NCBI GenBank assembly: GCA_900547765.1
Contig: URIA01000028.1
Span: forward strand, 1-28,922
Length of the DNA stretch: 28,922 bases
DNA from: an uncultured Collinsella sp.
Lineage (GTDB): Bacteria; Actinomycetota; Coriobacteriia; Coriobacteriales; Coriobacteriaceae
Reading direction: 5' to 3'
A program made the translations under genes and the position numbers. Below, piece after piece: positions 7,055-16,959 of the stretch (within the stretch, counting starts at the first letter, position 1; every line of letters begins with the position of its first letter). Below the pieces are notes generated by a model, which worked only from the letters and a program-made list of their open reading frames with translations, was not told where the DNA came from and did no database searches.

Positions 7055-7909
7055 TTACGCTTTAAGCGTGAGCACCGCACCGAAGGCGGTCGGGCCGCAA
7101 TGGCTCGAGATGACACCGCCGACCTGAGTCCAGGTAACGTCCTTAAAGCCCAGGTCGTACGCATAGACTTCCATGTCGTCGCGCAGCTCCTGGGAAAGAC
7201 CTACCGAATACGCCAGGCCAATGTGCGAGTAGTCAATCTCGCCCTTCGCAACCATGTGGTCAATAAAGGCGCGGGCGCATTTGAGCATAGAGCCGCGGAA
7301 CTTCTTGGTCGCCACAAACTTACCGCCCGTTACCTCAATGCAGGGCTTAATCTTGAGCAGGTGGGCGCCAAGGAATGCCACGTTGGACAGACGACCGCCT
7401 GCCTTAAGGAAGGCTAGGTCGGTAGGAACAAAGCCCAGCAGCACACGGTCCATGACGGAATTCGTAAATGCAAAGATCTCGTCGACGGTGGCATCGGGGT
7501 GAGCCTCGATGTATTTGGCGGTCTCGACGACAACGAGCGACTGGCCCACCGAGACAAAACGCGTGTCCATGGAGTAAACGTAGTCGCGACCCTTGGCGGC
7601 GATCTTCGATGATTGATGCGAGCAGGTCGTGGCCTCGGAATACGCGAGATGCAGAATAGTCGCGTCGGGCTGCTCGGCATGAATGCGGTCATACACGTGA
7701 GCGAAATCCGCAGGCGCACAGCCACTGGTCTTGGGCATCACGCCAAACTCGTTGCAGCGCGAATAAATCTCGAGCGGATCGATCGAGCCGTCCTCGACGG
7801 TCTCGTCACCAATCGTGACATGCATGGGCACGCGCACGATGCCGTAGCGTTCGCAAAGCTCCGGCGTCACATCCGAACCAGACTCAACCACGATTACGTA
7901 CTTGCCCAT
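7055..7909 (-). CDS. DegV family fatty-acid-binding protein
   Basis: 284-aa DegV-family protein. Members bind a fatty acid in a cleft between two alpha/beta domains, and in Firmicutes the FakB members present it to the FakA kinase for incorporation into phospholipid. The N terminus YVIVVESGSDVTPELCERYGI is the family opening, and PKTSGCAPADF (about 59-69) carries the conserved TS motif that contacts the carboxylate. The frame extends to 8020, but the ATG at 7909 matches the family start; the upstream residues are unlike it. No fakA is nearby. Whether this paralogue is a FakB is inference. Confidence 0.92.
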   Translation of the reverse strand: MGKYVIVVESGSDVTPELCERYGIVRVPMHVTIGDETVEDGSIDPLEIYSRCNEFGVMPKTSGCAPADFAHVYDRIHAEQPDATILHLAYSEATTCSHQSSKIAAKGRDYVYSMDTRFVSVGQSLVVVETAKYIEAHPDATVDEIFAFTNSVMDRVLLGFVPTDLAFLKAGGRLSNVAFLGAHLLKIKPCIEVTGGKFVATKKFRGSMLKCARAFIDHMVAKGEIDYSHIGLAYSVGLSQELRDDMEVYAYDLGFKDVTWTQVGGVISSHCGPTAFGAVLTLKA

Positions 7910-8185
7910 TATTATCACGACCCATCTCAACGTTGGTTTTTCAATACATGACACGCGCCGCCGCACTGTTGCGCAACGGCCTCCAAGCGCCAAAGAGACG
8001 CCGCCCCTTGCACACAACAAAGGACAGCGTCTCCCTGGAAAACTCCGTGCTTGGCTGAGATTTTACACGGTTTATAAATGAGTGTTACTTATCCCGCAAA
8101 CGGTAGCTATACGCGATAAACGGTAGTTCGCTGCGGCAACTGCAACACATTCCGCCCAGCAAGTCCAATCGTGCCCCATGCACGG

Positions 8186-9628
8186 TTAATGCACGAGGCG
8201 GTAGAAATTCATCGATGCCGCGCCCTCGGCGTGCAGCTCCATCGCCGGAACCGCCGGCGAATAGGTACGGCTCGTAAGTGCCGCCTCGCCGCCATTTGCA
8301 AAAATCTCGACCATCGTAGTGTCCGAAAGCACGCGCAGGTCGCGAAGCTCGCTGAGCTCGATCGACCTCTGGTCGCGCCCATAGCCTTCGTCACCCATGT
8401 CGAGGGTAAGCATCCCGTCTGCATAGCACACAAAGACACCCTTGCGGATTTCGAGCTCGACCATCTTGGCGCCCTCACAGGAAACCACAAGATCAAACAG
8501 GCGGCCCGGCTCCTCAACGGTTTCACCGCCTGTCGCGCGAACGCAGTCGCCGCGCATCCTCTCAATCTCGTGCGCCGGTTGCTGGCAGAGCTTGCCATCG
8601 CGCATGCTCAGCTCTCGCGGCACCGTCAACGCGCACTGCCACCCGCGCGCCACCGTCGGGTTTTCTGCCGTCGCATCGGGGCAACCCGACCATCCGATCA
8701 TCAAACGCCGGCCTGCAGTATCCTCAAAGGACTGCGGAGCATAGAAATCAAAACCGGCATCGACCATCGGGGGCATGCCCTGCCCGACGATTTTAAAGCT
8801 CGGCGCCTCCCAATCGGCCTCGATGGGGAACCACACGCACTGATGCGGATTGCGGTAACGCCAACCATCGGCAGGCACACCCTGCGGACAGCAAACGAGA
8901 ATAAGCTCGCCATCGAGCTCAAACAGATCGGGGCACTCCCACATAAAGCCAAACTTCTCGCCCAACTCAATGCGCGTCGCATAGCTCCAGTCCTCAAGAT
9001 TGCGCGAGGTATAGACAAGCACGCAGCCACGGTCGTCTTTCGTACGAGCACCCAGAACCATGTAGTAGATACCATCGTGCTCAAGGATCTTGGGGTCGCG
9101 CACGTGCGTACCGATATCGTCGGGGTAATCGACCGGTCCAACAGCTATGCACTTCTCGCCCAATTCGTCGGGATTCTCGGCAACCATATGAATCTGGTTT
9201 TGCTCACGGCCCGTCAACACGTAGTCGTAATCATCGCGGTCAAAATGCTTGACGTTGCCGGTATAGAAGTAGTGAATCTTGCCATCACGTACAAAGGCAG
9301 AACCAGAATACGCTCCGCTCGAATCCAAATCGGAATCGGGGAACAGCACGGGGCCGTGATTCTCGTACGTCACAAAATCCTTTGTCGTCAGATGGTTCCA
9401 AAGCACTGGACCGCCATGCGCAGCATCGAACGGATCGTATTGATGATAGATGTGATACGTATCACCAATCTGAACCAAACCGTTGGGGTCGTTGAGCCAG
9501 CCAAGCTCAGGCTCCACATGGAACAGAAGCCTATCGGGGTCGGACGCGATGCGAGCCGCCGTCTCATCCTGTCCGACACGCCACTGCTCATAGTCCGCGC
9601 GTGTCACCTTGTTTTTTTGATTTAACAT
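8186..9628 (-). CDS. scrB: Sucrose-6-phosphate hydrolase (GH32)
   Basis: Cytoplasmic GH32 hydrolase that splits sucrose 6-phosphate made by the PTS into glucose 6-phosphate and fructose. 480 aa, no signal peptide. Five-blade propeller motifs are intact: WLNDPNG with nucleophile D47, RDP (177-179) for transition-state binding, and WECPDL with acid/base E231. The C-terminal beta-sandwich ends with the VEIFANGGE segment typical of the family. Last gene of the minus-strand locus running from 12609; a 17-bp stem-loop sits in the 101-bp gap to the PTS gene. The ribosome site is weak. 8040-8185 beyond it holds no gene I can see. Confidence 0.95.
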   Translation of the reverse strand: MLNQKNKVTRADYEQWRVGQDETAARIASDPDRLLFHVEPELGWLNDPNGLVQIGDTYHIYHQYDPFDAAHGGPVLWNHLTTKDFVTYENHGPVLFPDSDLDSSGAYSGSAFVRDGKIHYFYTGNVKHFDRDDYDYVLTGREQNQIHMVAENPDELGEKCIAVGPVDYPDDIGTHVRDPKILEHDGIYYMVLGARTKDDRGCVLVYTSRNLEDWSYATRIELGEKFGFMWECPDLFELDGELILVCCPQGVPADGWRYRNPHQCVWFPIEADWEAPSFKIVGQGMPPMVDAGFDFYAPQSFEDTAGRRLMIGWSGCPDATAENPTVARGWQCALTVPRELSMRDGKLCQQPAHEIERMRGDCVRATGGETVEEPGRLFDLVVSCEGAKMVELEIRKGVFVCYADGMLTLDMGDEGYGRDQRSIELSELRDLRVLSDTTMVEIFANGGEAALTSRTYSPAVPAMELHAEGAASMNFYRLVH

Positions 9629-9652
9629 CGCCGTTGACTTTCTCGTCTATGG

Positions 9653-9690
9653 GGAAGGACGCTCGACTCACACGAGTCGAACGCCCTTCC
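9653..9690. repeat. Intercistronic stem-loop between PTS gene and scrB
   Basis: 17-bp arms (9653-9669 and 9674-9690) with two positions that become G-U in the minus-strand RNA, closed by a 4-base loop. It lacks a T tract, so RNA stabilisation, processing or partial attenuation between the PTS gene and scrB are all possible. Confidence 0.75.
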
Positions 9691-9729
9691 TCAAATGGAC
9701 TTATCCTCAGATTACACTGAACGGCTCAA

Positions 9730-11181
9730 CTAGAAGCTAACGTCGAAGCCAGCGCCAGCGCCCTCTTCATCGGTGGTCGGCACGCCCTTTGCCTTGTTGT
9801 AGGCAAAGATCAAGACGATCGGCACGATAAAGGCGATGAGATTGCCAGCCACATACCACACGAGGGTCTCGGGCGTGACGATGAGCAGGCCAAGCACGCC
9901 GGTCAGACCCTGACCGATAGCGCGCACCTCAAAGAGCTTGACGAAGGCACCGCCGCAGCCTGCACCGATGCATGCGCAGATGAACGGAATGATCGAATAG
10001 CGCATGTTTGCAGCAAAGATAGCGGGCTCGGAGATTCCGACCAGCGTCGGGATAAAGGACGACATGCAGATGTTGCGCTCTTTGGAGTGCTTCTTGTGAA
10101 TGAGGTACATACCGATGGCGCCGCCGCCCTGGGCGATGATGGAAACCGACCAGATGGCCTGGATGTAGTTGAAGCCAGTCGTGGCAACAAGGTTTGCCTC
10201 GATACCCTGGATGAACTGATGCGTACCGGTAACGACGAGCGGCTGCAGGAACGCGGCGAAGACAAAGGCGCCAAAGACGCCCATCCTGTTGTACAGGACA
10301 TCGATTACGCCAGCGAGGACGTCGCCGATCAGGTTGCCGAGCGGGCCGAACACGGTGAACAGGGCGACGTTAGCGAGAATCAGGGTAACGGTCGGGACAA
10401 AGACGAACGAAACGACCTCGGGGATGTACTTCTGGGCAATCTTTTCGACCTTGGCCATAAACCAGGCAGTCAGGATTGCAGGGAATACGCCGCCCTGGAA
10501 AGCAACCATGGGAATGGATAGCGGACCGAAGTTCCAGTACTCAGCACCCGTCGGGTCCATAACGAACGTGTTGCGGTTCATAAGGCTCGGGTGAACCATG
10601 ACGATACCGACGAGGATGCCCAGGATCGGGTTACCGCCAAAACGCTTGACCGCGCTGTACATAACCAGGACAGGCAGGTAGTCGAACGTGGTGGCGATAA
10701 TGGCAAAGAAGCTTGCGAGGTTCTTGAGGAACTCGCTGTGATCGGCGAGGCTGCCTTCCATGCCAAAGAGGCCGTTGGCAACGATCAGCGACTTAAGGCC
10801 GATGATGATTGCAGCGCCGACGAAGGCGGGAATGATGGGGATAAAGATGTCCGAGAATACCTTGAGGACCGAGAAGAACTTGCCCTTCTTGTCCGCCTCA
10901 GCGCCCTTGACCTCGGAAGCACTGATCTCCTTAACGCCCGTCAGAGCCATAAACTCATCGTAAACCTTGTTGACGGTACCGGTACCGAAGATGATCATGA
11001 GCTGGCCGCTGTTGTACAGCACGCCCTTGACGCCATCGATGTTCTCGAGCTCGGCCTTGTTGTATTTGCTCGTATCCTTGAGCACCAGACGCAGACGGGT
11101 CACGCAATGCGTGGCGCCCTCGATGTTCTCCAGTCCGCCGACGTTGTCGACGACTTGCTGGGACACTGCCTTGTAGTCCAT
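9730..11181 (-). CDS. PTS beta-glucoside/sucrose-type transporter, EIIBC
   Basis: Inner-membrane phosphotransferase permease that imports and phosphorylates a sugar, probably sucrose. Residues 1-80 are EIIB with the phosphocysteine C26 in THCVTRLRL. EIIC follows, with about ten hydrophobic segments and the family motifs GGAIGMYL and GISEPAIF. There is no EIIA domain at the C terminus (it ends ...TDEEGAGAGFDVSF), so phosphate must come from an EIIA encoded elsewhere. The ATG at 11181 has GGAG 6 bases upstream; an ATG at 11193 sits too close to its own AGGA. It lies 45 bp after the GH32-like gene. Substrate is inferred from the two hydrolases flanking it. Confidence 0.94.
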   Translation of the reverse strand: MDYKAVSQQVVDNVGGLENIEGATHCVTRLRLVLKDTSKYNKAELENIDGVKGVLYNSGQLMIIFGTGTVNKVYDEFMALTGVKEISASEVKGAEADKKGKFFSVLKVFSDIFIPIIPAFVGAAIIIGLKSLIVANGLFGMEGSLADHSEFLKNLASFFAIIATTFDYLPVLVMYSAVKRFGGNPILGILVGIVMVHPSLMNRNTFVMDPTGAEYWNFGPLSIPMVAFQGGVFPAILTAWFMAKVEKIAQKYIPEVVSFVFVPTVTLILANVALFTVFGPLGNLIGDVLAGVIDVLYNRMGVFGAFVFAAFLQPLVVTGTHQFIQGIEANLVATTGFNYIQAIWSVSIIAQGGGAIGMYLIHKKHSKERNICMSSFIPTLVGISEPAIFAANMRYSIIPFICACIGAGCGGAFVKLFEVRAIGQGLTGVLGLLIVTPETLVWYVAGNLIAFIVPIVLIFAYNKAKGVPTTDEEGAGAGFDVSF

Positions 11182-11226
11182 GTTCCTCTCCATTCCTTTT
11201 CTAAATCATAAAACGGTTCGTTGCCG

Positions 11227-12609
11227 CTACAGAGACGCGATCGTTGCGTTTGCGCACTTGAGCGCACCGTCGGTGACGGTAAGCGCCACACCCTGGCCCT
11301 GCTTGTTGCAGAAGCGAGCGTTGAGCGCAACATCATCGACAAAGATGGTCGCGATGTCGTCGTCGACGACCAGACGCACATGGTGAGTGCCCTCGCCCTT
11401 AAAGAACAACGGACGCTCGAGGCCCATGTTGTTGACCTGGAACCACGGGTACTGGGGAGCCGGCGTGAACTCGAGCTTGCCCTCGCGCAGGTTGGCGCGG
11501 AACTCATAGGCAAGACCGGTCTCGGCGTCCTCGGCGAACTTGACCGAGAAGCCGGCAGCGTTACCGCCGAGCTCAATGTCGGCATCGAGCAAGTAGGTGG
11601 AGCCGGCATCCGCGGCGAGCACCTGCTCGACCTTGCCCGACTCGCAGGAAAGCTCAAAGGTCTCGACTGCCTTAGCCTCGCCAAAGGCGCCAAGCATGCT
11701 GTCGGGGAGCTTGGTGCCGAGCGTTCCGTCGGCACGCTGAACGATCTCGAGGGGCATAAAGGTGCCACCCCATAGGTAAGAGCTGGGGTCGCCGCCCTCG
11801 TCACGCGTAGGAACCCAACCAAAGAGAACGCGACGCTCGCCATCGAATGCGGTGCGAGCGGCGTAGTACGCGCGGCCGTCGAAGGAGTCGTCAGCGGGGG
11901 TAATCCAAGGACCGTTGATGGACTTGGACATGCGGTAACGGGTCTTGTTGCCGTCGCTGTACTCGGAAAAGACGAGGTACCACCAGTCGCCCATCTTAAA
12001 GAGATCAGGCATCTCAAACATGGTGTACAGGCCCGGGTTCCACCAGTCGCCCTGGAACTCCCAGTTGGTCAGATCCTTGGAGGTGAACTTGACCAGGCGG
12101 CCGGTCATCAGACGCTTGTCCTCGCCCACACGCGTGCCGAGGATGAGCATGTACTCTTCGTTCTCCTCATCCCAAAGCACAAAGGGATCGCGCCAGTTGC
12201 GGTCATCGTAACCCTCCTGGGGCGGAAGCAGCGTCTCGGCGATGTTCTTCTCCCACTTGACGGCGTCGTCGCTCGTTGCGTGAAGAAGAACCTGCTTCAT
12301 CAAACGTGCGCGGACCTTATCGCGATTGCAACCAGTGTAGAGCGCATGGTACTTGTCGCCCACCTTAAACACCGTGCCGGCATAAATGTACTGGTCGACT
12401 TCCTCGTCGCCGCCGCGCTCAAGGCTCTCGCCAAAGTCCTTGTAGTTGACGAAATCCTTGGTCGTAGCGAGTGCCCAGCCAAACGGCTCTCCGAAAGGTT
12501 CGGGGTTACGCGTGTCACGCTGATGATAGAGATAGAACGTGCCGTCCTCGCCGTACGGCATGATGTCGCCTACCCAAATTCCCTCAGGCTGGTAATACAC
12601 CTTGTGCAT
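11227..12609 (-). CDS. GH32-type glycoside hydrolase, divergent
   Basis: 460-aa cytoplasmic protein of the GH32/GH68 clan fold, no signal peptide. The classical WxNDPNG is replaced by IWVGDIMPYGEDG with D15 as the presumed nucleophile. RDP is kept at 140-142, and FEMPDL supplies acid/base E199 as Glu-x-Pro. A C-terminal beta-sandwich has LRLVVDDD-like strands with VDDVALNARF. Members with GD-MP in place of NDPN form a distinct subgroup, so the substrate may not be sucrose 6-phosphate; another phosphorylated fructoside is possible. ATG at 12609 with AAAGGAAG upstream. First gene of the operon, with three operator boxes in front of it. Confidence 0.88.
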   Translation of the reverse strand: MHKVYYQPEGIWVGDIMPYGEDGTFYLYHQRDTRNPEPFGEPFGWALATTKDFVNYKDFGESLERGGDEEVDQYIYAGTVFKVGDKYHALYTGCNRDKVRARLMKQVLLHATSDDAVKWEKNIAETLLPPQEGYDDRNWRDPFVLWDEENEEYMLILGTRVGEDKRLMTGRLVKFTSKDLTNWEFQGDWWNPGLYTMFEMPDLFKMGDWWYLVFSEYSDGNKTRYRMSKSINGPWITPADDSFDGRAYYAARTAFDGERRVLFGWVPTRDEGGDPSSYLWGGTFMPLEIVQRADGTLGTKLPDSMLGAFGEAKAVETFELSCESGKVEQVLAADAGSTYLLDADIELGGNAAGFSVKFAEDAETGLAYEFRANLREGKLEFTPAPQYPWFQVNNMGLERPLFFKGEGTHHVRLVVDDDIATIFVDDVALNARFCNKQGQGVALTVTDGALKCANATIASL

Positions 12610-12654
12610 CCGAGACTTCCTTTCCACGACATACTAACTCGGTACAATGGCAAG

Positions 12655-12670
12655 ATATGTCAATCGTTTT
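12655..12670 (+). promoter_or_regulatory. LacI-type operator box 1
   Basis: ATATGTCAATCGTTTT. One of four copies of ATATGTCAA-N-CGTTTT around the LacI gene and its target operon; box 2 starts 17 bp away. It sits 46 bp upstream of the GH32-like start, in the promoter of the operon. Confidence 0.65.
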
Positions 12671-12671
12671 C

Positions 12672-12687
12672 ATATGTCAAACGTTTT
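12672..12687 (+). promoter_or_regulatory. LacI-type operator box 2
   Basis: ATATGTCAAACGTTTT, in tandem with box 1. The core TCAAACGTTTT has the central CG expected of LacI/PurR-type sites. Binding by the adjacent regulator is inferred from location and repetition. Confidence 0.7.
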
Positions 12688-12724
12688 CACACCAATACGT
12701 CTTTTCGCAGTTCCAGTCGTCGGC

Positions 12725-12739
12725 AAACGGTTGACATAT
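12725..12739 (-). promoter_or_regulatory. LacI-type operator box 3
   Basis: Reads ATATGTCAACCGTTT on the minus strand, opposite in direction to boxes 1 and 2 and about 53 bp from box 2. The spacing of about five helical turns would allow repressor looping. Confidence 0.6.
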
Positions 12740-12792
12740 GCCGGTGAACGGTCATCAGAGGCGTTTGAGGAATTCTTTTGGCACGGGGCGAA

Positions 12793-13803
12793 TTACGCGG
12801 TTTTGCCCTCGATAAGCTCAACGGGAAGCTTGATATTCGACTCGGGCTTTTCACCGTTAATAAGAGCAATGGTGGATTGCGCCGCGAGCTCTCCGATGCG
12901 ATCGATATCTTGACGTACGGTTGTTAAGTCAGGCATAAACGTCATAGTGCGGCGGGCACCATCCGCGCCCACGACCTTAATGTCGTCTGGAGCGCTCAAG
13001 CCGCGCTGCTTCATCACGTTGAGACAGATGGCCGCCATCGTATCGTCTCCCGCAAAGATGCCGTCAATATCGGGGTTCTCATCGAGGATCTTCGCAACGA
13101 CCGCGCCCTTTTCGTCGTCGGGCTTAACGAACTCAACCTCACGGACAAGCGCGGACAAACCGGCCTGCTCAACAACATCGAGGTAGGCATCGGTACGCTT
13201 ATTGGCAGGCATGCGCATGCGGCTATTGCTGCGCAGGCACAGGATACGCCTGCAGCCGTCATCAATCAGACGGCGCGTGGCGAGCTCGCCGATGCCATAG
13301 CTGTCACTTGCAATCTGGACAGAGCCCTCGCCAAGATCGCAGTCGATGCCAACCAGGCTCAAGCCCATCTCGGCATATGCCTCGGCACCGATATTGAGGG
13401 AGTTGACGATGACGCCGTCGACCATATTGCGGCGGAGCATGTCGATATAGGAACGCTCAAGATCAGGTCGATTGGCGCTGTTGCACAGCAACATCTTAAA
13501 GCCGTTTTCCGCCAACGTGCGCTCGACCGCCTGCACAACCTGAGCATGGAACGGACTGCTCACAAAGGGAACGATCATGCCGATAAGGTTCAGACGGCCG
13601 TTGAGCATGGCACGGGCGATATCGTTGGGCGTATAGTTGATGCGCTCCATCGCGGCGTGGACCTTATCGCGGGTCTCTTGGCTAATATAACCGCGGTTAT
13701 TAAGCACGCGAGATACCGTAGTAGGCGAAACCCCCGCCACCGCTGCAACTTCCTTGATGCCAGGCTTAGCAGAATCCTTAGAACGAGTGCCCTCGCGAGC
13801 CAT
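12793..13803 (-). CDS. LacI-family transcriptional regulator
   Basis: 336-aa repressor. The N-terminal LacI HTH and hinge read IKEVAAVAGVSPTTVSRVLN followed by NRGYISQETRDKV. A periplasmic-binding-protein-like sugar-sensing domain follows, with GIFAGDDTMAAICLNVM and VVGADGA as typical segments. ATG at 13803 is chosen because GGGAGGG lies just upstream; 13824 would start within the operator. It is transcribed just ahead of the fructoside operon in the same direction, but with its own box 4. It probably represses hydrolase and PTS genes until a sugar or sugar phosphate binds. Confidence 0.94.
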   Translation of the reverse strand: MAREGTRSKDSAKPGIKEVAAVAGVSPTTVSRVLNNRGYISQETRDKVHAAMERINYTPNDIARAMLNGRLNLIGMIVPFVSSPFHAQVVQAVERTLAENGFKMLLCNSANRPDLERSYIDMLRRNMVDGVIVNSLNIGAEAYAEMGLSLVGIDCDLGEGSVQIASDSYGIGELATRRLIDDGCRRILCLRSNSRMRMPANKRTDAYLDVVEQAGLSALVREVEFVKPDDEKGAVVAKILDENPDIDGIFAGDDTMAAICLNVMKQRGLSAPDDIKVVGADGARRTMTFMPDLTTVRQDIDRIGELAAQSTIALINGEKPESNIKLPVELIEGKTA

Positions 13804-13820
13804 AGCACCCTCCCCTATCA

Positions 13821-13836
13821 ACATGTCATACGTTTA
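13821..13836 (+). promoter_or_regulatory. LacI-type operator box 4, regulator promoter
   Basis: ACATGTCATACGTTTA resembles boxes 1-3 (ATGTCA-N2-CGTTT) and lies 18 bp upstream of the LacI start, consistent with autoregulation. Confidence 0.55.
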
Positions 13837-13953
13837 CATACGAACAAAGCATACCCCAACAACAGCGGGAAGACGGTAACAGCACAAGTAAGTAAACGAC
13901 TCATCCAAATAATTAGGAGAGTTCCGCCTAAAGGGTGACTACACAGGACCCCC

Positions 13954-14081
13954 GCCGGGCCGCTTTGGGTTACTTTCCAAAACATTTCCGCAGGACGCAA
14001 AGGGCTCCGCCGCGCGAAGCGCGCAGCGGAGCCCTTTGCATGTCCGAGGACGTTTTGGAAAGTAACCCAAAGCGGCCCGGC
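13954..14081. repeat. Large nested palindrome after the glycyl-radical gene
   Basis: Outer arms at 13954-13983 and 14052-14081 are a perfect 30 bp. An inner stem at 13997-14010 and 14026-14039 is a perfect 14 bp (GCAAAGGGCTCCGC), with a GCGC-rich tip. The inner stem is the likely terminator for the gene ending at 14105. The architecture matches 994-1110, though the arm sequences differ. Confidence 0.88.
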
Positions 14082-14104
14082 GATCCTGCGGGAGTTAAAC
14101 CCCT

Positions 14105-14356
14105 TTAGAACTTGTCGTGGAAGGTACGCGCAATGACCTCGTCCTGCTGCTCCTTGGTGAGCGTGTGGAAGTTCACGGCGTAGCCGGAAACGCGGATGGT
14201 CAGCTGCGGGTACTTCTCGGGGTGAGCCTGAGCGTCGAGCAGCGTCTCACGGTTGAAGACGTTGATGTTCAGGTGGTGGCCACCCTTCTCGGCGTAAGCG
14301 TCGAGCATGTGGACCAGGTTATCGGCCTGAGTCTCGGAAACTTCAGAAACCTTCAT
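14105..14356 (-). CDS. Stand-alone glycyl-radical domain of pyruvate formate-lyase
   Basis: 83-aa protein equivalent to the last ~80 residues of E. coli PflB. It contains NREMLLDA-like NRETLLDA, PEKYPQLTIRVSGYAV with radical-bearing glycine G58, and the C-terminal LTKEQQDEVIARTF helix. E. coli GrcA/YfiD is a similar spare part that rescues oxygen-cleaved PFL, but there the main enzyme keeps its own domain. Here the neighbouring catalytic chain lacks it, so this protein should be an obligate subunit. Own GGAG ribosome site, ATG at 14356. The 85-bp gap to the upstream gene holds two hairpins and puts the two genes in different frames. Confidence 0.93.
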   Translation of the reverse strand: MKVSEVSETQADNLVHMLDAYAEKGGHHLNINVFNRETLLDAQAHPEKYPQLTIRVSGYAVNFHTLTKEQQDEVIARTFHDKF

Positions 14357-14379
14357 AATGTGTCTCCTTCGATTAATAG

Positions 14380-14399
14380 GCGCCGGCCGAAACCGGCGC
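14380..14399. repeat. Intercistronic hairpin A of the split PFL pair
   Basis: GCGCCGG (14380-14386) pairs with CCGGCGC (14393-14399), just upstream of the ribosome site for the glycyl-radical subunit. Possible processing or stabilising element giving extra expression of the small subunit. Confidence 0.6.
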
Positions 14400-14416
14400 G
14401 CTAATCAGTAATCGTT

Positions 14417-14439
14417 ATTGTTAGTATAGCACTAACAAT
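14417..14439. repeat. Intercistronic hairpin B of the split PFL pair
   Basis: ATTGTTAGT (14417-14425) and ACTAACAAT (14431-14439) are a perfect 9-bp inverted repeat directly after the catalytic-chain stop. AT-rich and weak as a terminator; a regulator site or promoter for the small subunit is an alternative. Confidence 0.55.
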
Positions 14440-14441
14440 AG

Positions 14442-16493
<2,052 letters not shown>

Positions 16494-16887
16494 TGTGTAA
16501 CCACGCTCCTAGTTACGTGTAATGCGGCGCTCTCTCACACCGCTGCTTATTGAATTCTTGAATGTTCGGCTTGCACTACCGGCTTCTTCCGTTCTTCACC
16601 ACACGTTGGTGCAGGGAAAACGTTTATCCACCTTGGAACTACAACCCAAAACCCAAGATTTCACCCGTTTGAGAAGGATAACATAGCGACCCTCTCCATC
16701 TGGGCTGTTATATGTTTCTTTTTTTATATCATAATGGCGTTTTTTACAAACCCGCAGGAAATGCGAGCGCGAACAACTACCGTTCACCGATTTGTATGTT
16801 ATTTTTCCTTGCCTTTGTACGACGTTCGCTCTAGCTGTTATGCCAGCTTTAGCAGGATAAAGTGTCCCAGAGACCCTACAGAAACTG
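16494..16887. other. pflB upstream region
   Basis: About 390 bp without a credible gene. A strongly AT-rich segment at about 16715-16745 (TTTTTTTATATCATAATGG) probably holds the pflB promoter on the minus strand. I looked for Rex- or FNR-like dyads and saw none convincing. The small open frames here are chance. Confidence 0.4.
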
Positions 16888-16921
16888 CAGGGCGGCCACG
16901 GGATCCCCCGTGGCCGCCCTG
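16888..16921. terminator. Terminator hairpin after KdgT-type permease gene
   Basis: Perfect 15-bp arms (CAGGGCGGCCACGGG at 16888-16902 against 16907-16921) with a 4-base loop, 39 bp past the permease stop. Very GC-rich; the minus strand has only a short T run after it. Confidence 0.8.
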
Positions 16922-16959
16922 TGGCGTAGCTAGTTTTTAGCTTTGATTGCCGCTTGGCA

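Noticed and set aside
8171..9625. 484-codon plus-strand frame opposite scrB
   Set aside because: Antisense shadow; the minus strand has all GH32 catalytic motifs.
14357..14441. PFL split as a frameshift or sequencing error
   Set aside because: The gap has a stop, hairpins, a ribosome site and a proper ATG, and the small protein has its own N-terminal residues, so a single-base error cannot explain it.
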